The notes below the pieces were generated by a model. The model had not been told where the DNA came from. It did no database searches and saw only the letters and a program-made list of their open reading frames with translations. From Methanofastidiosum sp. (GTDB lineage Archaea; Methanobacteriota_B; Thermococci; Methanofastidiosales; Methanofastidiosaceae): a DNA stretch of 10,514 nucleotides. Shown one piece after another: positions 7,450-10,514 of the stretch. The translations under genes were made by a program, and so were the position numbers. The stretch's first letter is position 1. Every line of letters begins with the position of its first letter. The stretch is from positions 1-10,514 of the forward strand of contig DUKX01000091.1 of NCBI GenBank assembly GCA_013329085.1. Reading direction: 5' to 3'.

Positions 7450-7988
7450 AGGCAGGAATAAGAATAAGTGGATTTGGCGGCCAAGGGATTATACTGTCCG
7501 GTGTTATAGTTGGCAAGGCTGCCGTATTAGACGGTTTCAATGCAGTCCAGACACAGTCTTATGGGCCGGAGGCAAGGGGGGGCTCGACACGTTCTGAGGT
7601 AGTTGTCTCTGACGAGGAGATTGATTACCCAAAAGTAGAATCTGCTTCAGTTTCGATAATAATGAGCCAAGAAGCATTCTTTAAGTATGCGTCAAGGACA
7701 AAAAGAGAAGGCATTATTATTTATGATCCAGAGCTAATACCAGATAATAAGATAGAAGGTAACTTCAAACTTGCAGAAGTAAATGCAACTAGGATCGCAT
7801 CAGAACTAGGGACAAAAATTGTTGCAAACATCGTGATGCTTGGGGCATTCAATGAGATATGTAATCTCATCTCACATGATGCCATGATCGAATCAATAAA
7901 GGACAGTATACCAAAAATGCTTGATTTGAATCTCAATGCATTCGAGGCCGGCAAGAAAAATGTAAGAATAATAAATAAATCATTATAG
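7446..7988 (+). CDS. korC: 2-oxoglutarate:ferredoxin oxidoreductase, gamma subunit
   Basis: This 180-residue protein is the gamma subunit of the Kor complex. It shows the family motifs GFGGQGIILSG (9-19) and TQSYGPEARGG (36-46). The latter forms part of the CoA-binding and subunit-interface region in related enzymes. Length is normal. Its ATG overlaps the korB stop (ATGA, 7446-7449), with GGTGA at 7435-7439 as Shine-Dalgarno. It closes the korDABC operon and is followed at once by a T7 tract. In a methanogen the complex usually runs reductively, making 2-oxoglutarate for glutamate and other amino acids, but the sequence does not show direction. No other TCA gene is visible in the window. Confidence 0.94.
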   Translation: MKAGIRISGFGGQGIILSGVIVGKAAVLDGFNAVQTQSYGPEARGGSTRSEVVVSDEEIDYPKVESASVSIIMSQEAFFKYASRTKREGIIIYDPELIPDNKIEGNFKLAEVNATRIASELGTKIVANIVMLGAFNEICNLISHDAMIESIKDSIPKMLDLNLNAFEAGKKNVRIINKSL

Positions 7989-8000
7989 TTTTTTTGTTTT
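7989..8000 (+). terminator. T-tract terminator after korC
   Basis: TTTTTTTGTTTT directly follows the korC TAG. Oligo-T tracts without a hairpin are the usual archaeal intrinsic terminator. Confidence 0.6.
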
Positions 8001-8023
8001 AATCATATAAAAATATAATAATT

Positions 8024-8057
8024 GATATAAAAAATATCACACAAAAGCTTTTAAATA
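8024..8057 (+). promoter_or_regulatory. Promoter of the Tes-like gene, with an upstream inverted repeat
   Basis: TTTTAAATA at 8049-8057 is a plausible TATA box with an A-rich BRE-like CAAAAGC (8042-8048) before it. The predicted start near 8078-8080 leaves a leader of about 20 nt. AAAAGCTTTT (8043-8052) is a perfect palindrome overlapping the BRE/TATA. Just upstream, GATAT-AAAAA-ATATC (8024-8038) is an inverted repeat that could be a regulator site, although the region is almost pure A/T and such matches arise easily. Confidence 0.5.
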
Positions 8058-8089
8058 TAATTTTAGGATACCCTAGTATATCTTTTACC

Positions 8090-8095
8090 GGTGGT
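8090..8095 (+). promoter_or_regulatory. Shine-Dalgarno site fixing the Tes-like start at 8100
   Basis: GGTGGT lies 4 nt before ATG 8100. An in-frame GTG at 8091 is part of this site, so the three-residue longer start (GTG-GTT-TAC) is unlikely. Confidence 0.7.
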
Positions 8096-8099
8096 TTAC

Positions 8100-9662
8100 A
8101 TGTCAGAATTAATAGATAAAACTAAATCAATATGTCCTGTATGTTTTAAGGTCATTGATGCAGACATAGTTGAGGAAAAGGGCAAAGTTCTTATAAAAAA
8201 GACTTGTGCCGAGCATGGGAATTTTCAGGATACTTATTGGTCAGATTATAATATGTATATAAATTTTAAAAAATATCGTCAGGAAGGAACAAAACTTGAC
8301 AATCCTAATACAAAAGTTAAAAAAGGATGTCCTTATGATTGTGGTCTTTGTGAAGATCACTTCACCCCTACTGTATTGTGCAATATAGATGTCACTAATA
8401 GATGCAACATGAAATGTCCTATATGTTTTGCTAATGCGCAGACCGCAGGTTACGTTCTTGAACCGACAAAAGAAGAACTAATCGAGATGATGCAATTAGT
8501 TAGAGATGAGAAGCCTATCCCATGCATGGTCGTACAATTTGCCGGAGGAGAACCAACAATTAGGGACGATCTGCCTGAAATTGTTCAAGAAGCAAAAAAA
8601 ATTGGATTCACCCTTGCACAGATTGCAACTAACGGGGTTCGTCTTGCAAAGGACTTAGAGTTCTGTAAGGAATTAAGGCAAAAAGGCCTTAATACAATAT
8701 ACTTGCAATTTGACGGCGTAACAGAAAAACCTTATATTGCGGCCAGAGGGTTCAATGCACTTCCAATTAAACTTCAAGCCCTGGAAAATTTCAGAAAGTC
8801 AAACTTAACAAGTGTTGTTCTAGTGCCTACCCTAGTAAAAAGTGTAAATGATGACCAAGTTGGCGATATAATACGATTTGGTATTAATAATATTGATATA
8901 GTAAGGGGTATTAACTTCCAACCTGTTTCTTTTGCAGGTAGGATTAATAAGGAAGAACTTGAGAAAATGAGGATTACCATACCTGACTTCGTTAAATTGG
9001 TAGAGGAACAGACTAATGGAGAGGTATTGGCAAAAGACTTTTATTCCGCACCAAGTGTCAATGCCTTCTCAAATTTCATTGAAGCGTGGAGAAAAACACC
9101 ACAGGTTAAGTTTACTTGCCATGAGCATTGTGGTGTCGGCACATACGTCTTTGTGGACGATCAAGGAAAACTTACCCCAATTACACATTTCATCGATGTA
9201 GATGGGCTCTTTGGATTATTAAACGACCTAACTGATAAGGTAGAGGGCGGAGGAAAGATCAGTAAGACATTTGCAATCGCAAAGATTACAAGAGAACTAC
9301 CTCATCTCATCGATATGAAAAAGAAACCAAAGAATCTTGATATAAAGAAACTACTATTAAGCGTATTGAAGGAAGGGAATGTCGATACATTGGCAGACTT
9401 TAGTTACCACACAATGATGATTGGGTGCATGCACTTCCAGGATCCATACAACTTTGATGTTGAAAGGGTAAAGAGATGCGCCATACATTATGCAGTTCCA
9501 GGTGGAAAAGTTATCCCATTTTGTACCTACAATAGCTTGCATAGAGAGAGAATTGAAAAGGAGTATGCAATCCCCTTGGATGTATGGGAAAAGCAACACA
9601 AAGACAAGAATCTTCAGGCGCAAAGAAACCTTAAATCTCTATCATTTCCTTCAAAAAAATAA
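8100..9662 (+). CDS. tes: Radical SAM protein, tetraether lipid synthase (Tes)-like, MJ0619 family
   Basis: This is a 520-residue cysteine-rich radical SAM enzyme. An N-terminal rubredoxin-like site (Cys12, Cys15, Cys36, possibly His39) is followed by CPYDCGLC (Cys77, Cys81, Cys84). The radical SAM motif CNMKCPIC (Cys102, Cys106, Cys109) comes next, with SAM-binding GGEPT at 149-153. The C-terminal half has Cys340 and Cys344 (CHEHC), then Cys443 (IGCMHFQDPYNFD), Cys460 (KRCAIHYA) and Cys475 (IPFCTYN). This layout and length match Tes, the MJ0619 homologue shown to join the phytanyl chains of two archaeol lipids into a tetraether. The protein carries auxiliary iron-sulfur clusters besides the SAM cluster. 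MJ0619 had earlier been proposed as a methanopterin methylase. There is no signal peptide, and lipid access at the membrane face is inferred. The gene has its own promoter and terminator. A related lipid-bridging or methylating radical SAM enzyme is the main alternative. The mevalonate operon nearby favours a lipid role. Confidence 0.75.
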   Translation: MSELIDKTKSICPVCFKVIDADIVEEKGKVLIKKTCAEHGNFQDTYWSDYNMYINFKKYRQEGTKLDNPNTKVKKGCPYDCGLCEDHFTPTVLCNIDVTNRCNMKCPICFANAQTAGYVLEPTKEELIEMMQLVRDEKPIPCMVVQFAGGEPTIRDDLPEIVQEAKKIGFTLAQIATNGVRLAKDLEFCKELRQKGLNTIYLQFDGVTEKPYIAARGFNALPIKLQALENFRKSNLTSVVLVPTLVKSVNDDQVGDIIRFGINNIDIVRGINFQPVSFAGRINKEELEKMRITIPDFVKLVEEQTNGEVLAKDFYSAPSVNAFSNFIEAWRKTPQVKFTCHEHCGVGTYVFVDDQGKLTPITHFIDVDGLFGLLNDLTDKVEGGGKISKTFAIAKITRELPHLIDMKKKPKNLDIKKLLLSVLKEGNVDTLADFSYHTMMIGCMHFQDPYNFDVERVKRCAIHYAVPGGKVIPFCTYNSLHRERIEKEYAIPLDVWEKQHKDKNLQAQRNLKSLSFPSKK

Positions 9663-10467
9663 TATTTTCTTTATCCCCTCTTTTTTCATTTACGGGCGTT
9701 TCCATAATCATTGGGATATTTTTTAGATAATCATGATTTACTATGGCCTTAAAGCCAGAAGGCCCTATCTTTCCTAAACCGATATGTTCGTGTCGGTCTT
9801 TTTTTGAATTGAGCTCACCTTGAGAGTCGTTTAGATGTATAAGTTTTAAATTTTCTAGACCAACTATTTTGTCAAAACTTGAGACGGTATTTTCAAGGGC
9901 CTCTTCACTTGATATATCGTATCCAGAAGTGAAAAGATGGCAAGTGTCAAGTGTTACGCCACAGCTAAAATCTGTGTTTTCAAGTAAGAATTTTAACTCT
10001 TCAAAAGTTGATCCCAGAACTGAGCCGCTTCCCGAGGTATTTTCAAAAAGTAGGGTAACTTTTCCAACATAATCTTTTATCGAGTTAAGGGATTCACAAA
10101 TCTGTTTTAGTCCTCTATCTTTACTCTGCTCTTTATGGGCGCCAGGATGAATATTCAAATACTCTAGGCCCAATCTGTTGCAAGAGATGAACTCCTTTTT
10201 TATAGAGTCAATTGATTTTTCTCTCATAGCTGAATCTTCAGAAGCAAGATTTGGTAGGTATGAGTCATGGACTACTACGGGGGTGATATCAATTTTGCGG
10301 TAATTATCTTTGAATATATTCCCAACATCTTCTGATACTAAGTTAAATGCCCAACTTCGTGGAGAATGTGTAAATATCTGACAGCAGTTTGCACCAAGAG
10401 CTTTTGTGTTGTCAAATACCTTCAAAAATCCTTGGGCGACAGATACGTGAAAACCTATCCTGCGCAT
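9631..10467 (-). CDS. nfo: Endonuclease IV (AP endonuclease, deoxyribonuclease IV)
   Basis: This 278-residue enzyme cuts the DNA backbone 5' to abasic sites in base excision repair. It is a TIM barrel with a three-zinc centre. All nine expected metal ligands are visible: His67 (VVHDSYLPNLAS), His107 (NIHPGAH), Glu142 (FENTSG), Asp174 and His177 (LDTCHLF), His211 (IHLNDSQ), Asp224 and His226 (DRHEHIG) and Glu256 (METP). Length is typical of the family. The ATG at 10467 gives the family N-terminus (RRIGFHVSVAQGF), with no clear Shine-Dalgarno before it, so the mRNA may be leaderless. The 3' end overlaps the Tes-like gene by 32 bp in convergent orientation. On this strand the first bases of the window (10514-10491) read ILEEIEK followed by TAA and could be the tail of an upstream gene, but seven codons are too few to call. 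Confidence 0.95.
   Translation of the reverse strand: MRRIGFHVSVAQGFLKVFDNTKALGANCCQIFTHSPRSWAFNLVSEDVGNIFKDNYRKIDITPVVVHDSYLPNLASEDSAMREKSIDSIKKEFISCNRLGLEYLNIHPGAHKEQSKDRGLKQICESLNSIKDYVGKVTLLFENTSGSGSVLGSTFEELKFLLENTDFSCGVTLDTCHLFTSGYDISSEEALENTVSSFDKIVGLENLKLIHLNDSQGELNSKKDRHEHIGLGKIGPSGFKAIVNHDYLKNIPMIMETPVNEKRGDKENIIFLKEMIEI
9665..9686 (+). terminator. Possible terminator of the Tes-like gene, inside nfo
   Basis: After the TAA at 9660-9662 the plus strand reads TTTTCTTTATCCCCTCTTTTTT, ending in a T6 run at 9681-9686. It lies within the antisense of the nfo coding end, so tes transcripts would overlap nfo by at least about 55 nt. Confidence 0.4.
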
Positions 10468-10479
10468 AAAAATAGTAAA

Positions 10480-10497
10480 ATAATTTTTATTTATTTT
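10480..10497 (-). promoter_or_regulatory. Possible nfo promoter for a leaderless transcript
   Basis: On the minus strand an AAAAATAAATAAAAATTA tract lies about 15-30 bp upstream of the nfo ATG, preceded by GATAG. This is the right distance for a TATA box serving a start at or just before the ATG, which would suit the absence of a Shine-Dalgarno. The element is not close to consensus. Confidence 0.3.
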
Positions 10498-10514
10498 TCT
10501 ATCTCTTCTAGAAT

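Noticed and set aside
5254..7988. Pyruvate or indolepyruvate ferredoxin oxidoreductase instead of Kor
   Set aside because: The four-subunit order D-A-B-C, the KorA QRGGPSTGQPT motif and the KorC TQSYGPEARGG motif fit the 2-oxoglutarate group better. Indolepyruvate enzymes have a different, larger alpha subunit.
10491..10514. Possible tail of an upstream minus-strand gene reading ILEEIEK then TAA
   Set aside because: Only seven codons are in the window. The peptide looks protein-like, but it is too short to support a gene call.
1..10514. CRISPR arrays, tRNA/rRNA genes, insertion sequences or defence genes
   Set aside because: No regularly spaced repeats, no tRNA-like stems with conserved loops, no transposase or terminal repeats and no nuclease or toxin families were seen on either strand.

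Overview
The window reads as chromosomal DNA from a methanogenic (or closely related) archaeon. The evidence is a methanogenesis marker protein 3 gene, archaeal-type mevalonate genes with a DUF35 scaffold, a four-subunit 2-oxoacid:ferredoxin oxidoreductase, a Tes-like (MJ0619-type) radical SAM protein, TATA-box promoters, T-tract terminators and strong Shine-Dalgarno sites. The DNA is AT-rich. A lineage such as Methanofastidiosales would fit, but the sequence does not settle the genus.

Layout. (1) 1-1173 (+): the C-terminal part of mmp3, cut by the window edge. (2) 1303-5135 (+): a tight four-gene operon of HMG-CoA synthase, acetoacetyl-CoA thiolase, a DUF35 zinc/OB-fold protein and HMG-CoA reductase, preceded by a TATA promoter set among short repeats. 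(3) 5254-7988 (+): korDABC with overlapping or nearly overlapping genes, its own promoter and flanking T-rich terminators. (4) 8100-9662 (+): a monocistronic radical SAM gene resembling tetraether synthase Tes, with its own promoter. (5) 10467-9631 (-): endonuclease IV (nfo), convergent with tes and overlapping its 3' end by 32 bp. There is no gene-free stretch over 300 bp, and I saw no RNA gene, CRISPR array or mobile element.

How the genes fit together. The second operon encodes all steps from acetyl-CoA to mevalonate: 2 acetyl-CoA to acetoacetyl-CoA (thiolase), to HMG-CoA (synthase, with DUF35 holding the two enzymes together), to mevalonate (reductase). Mevalonate feeds archaeal isoprenoid lipids, and Tes would act at the far end of the same pathway, joining two archaeol chains into a tetraether membrane lipid. 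Kor interconverts 2-oxoglutarate and succinyl-CoA with ferredoxin, most likely supplying 2-oxoglutarate for glutamate in an incomplete TCA cycle. mmp3 links the locus to methyl-coenzyme M reductase biology, and nfo is housekeeping DNA repair.

The gene set is mostly recognisable core metabolism. I do not see a wholly new system. The points most worth checking are the lipid-gene neighbourhood, the cysteine-rich Tes homologue, the repeats around the mevalonate promoter, several start sites that automated calling is likely to place too far upstream, and the antisense overlap of tes and nfo.
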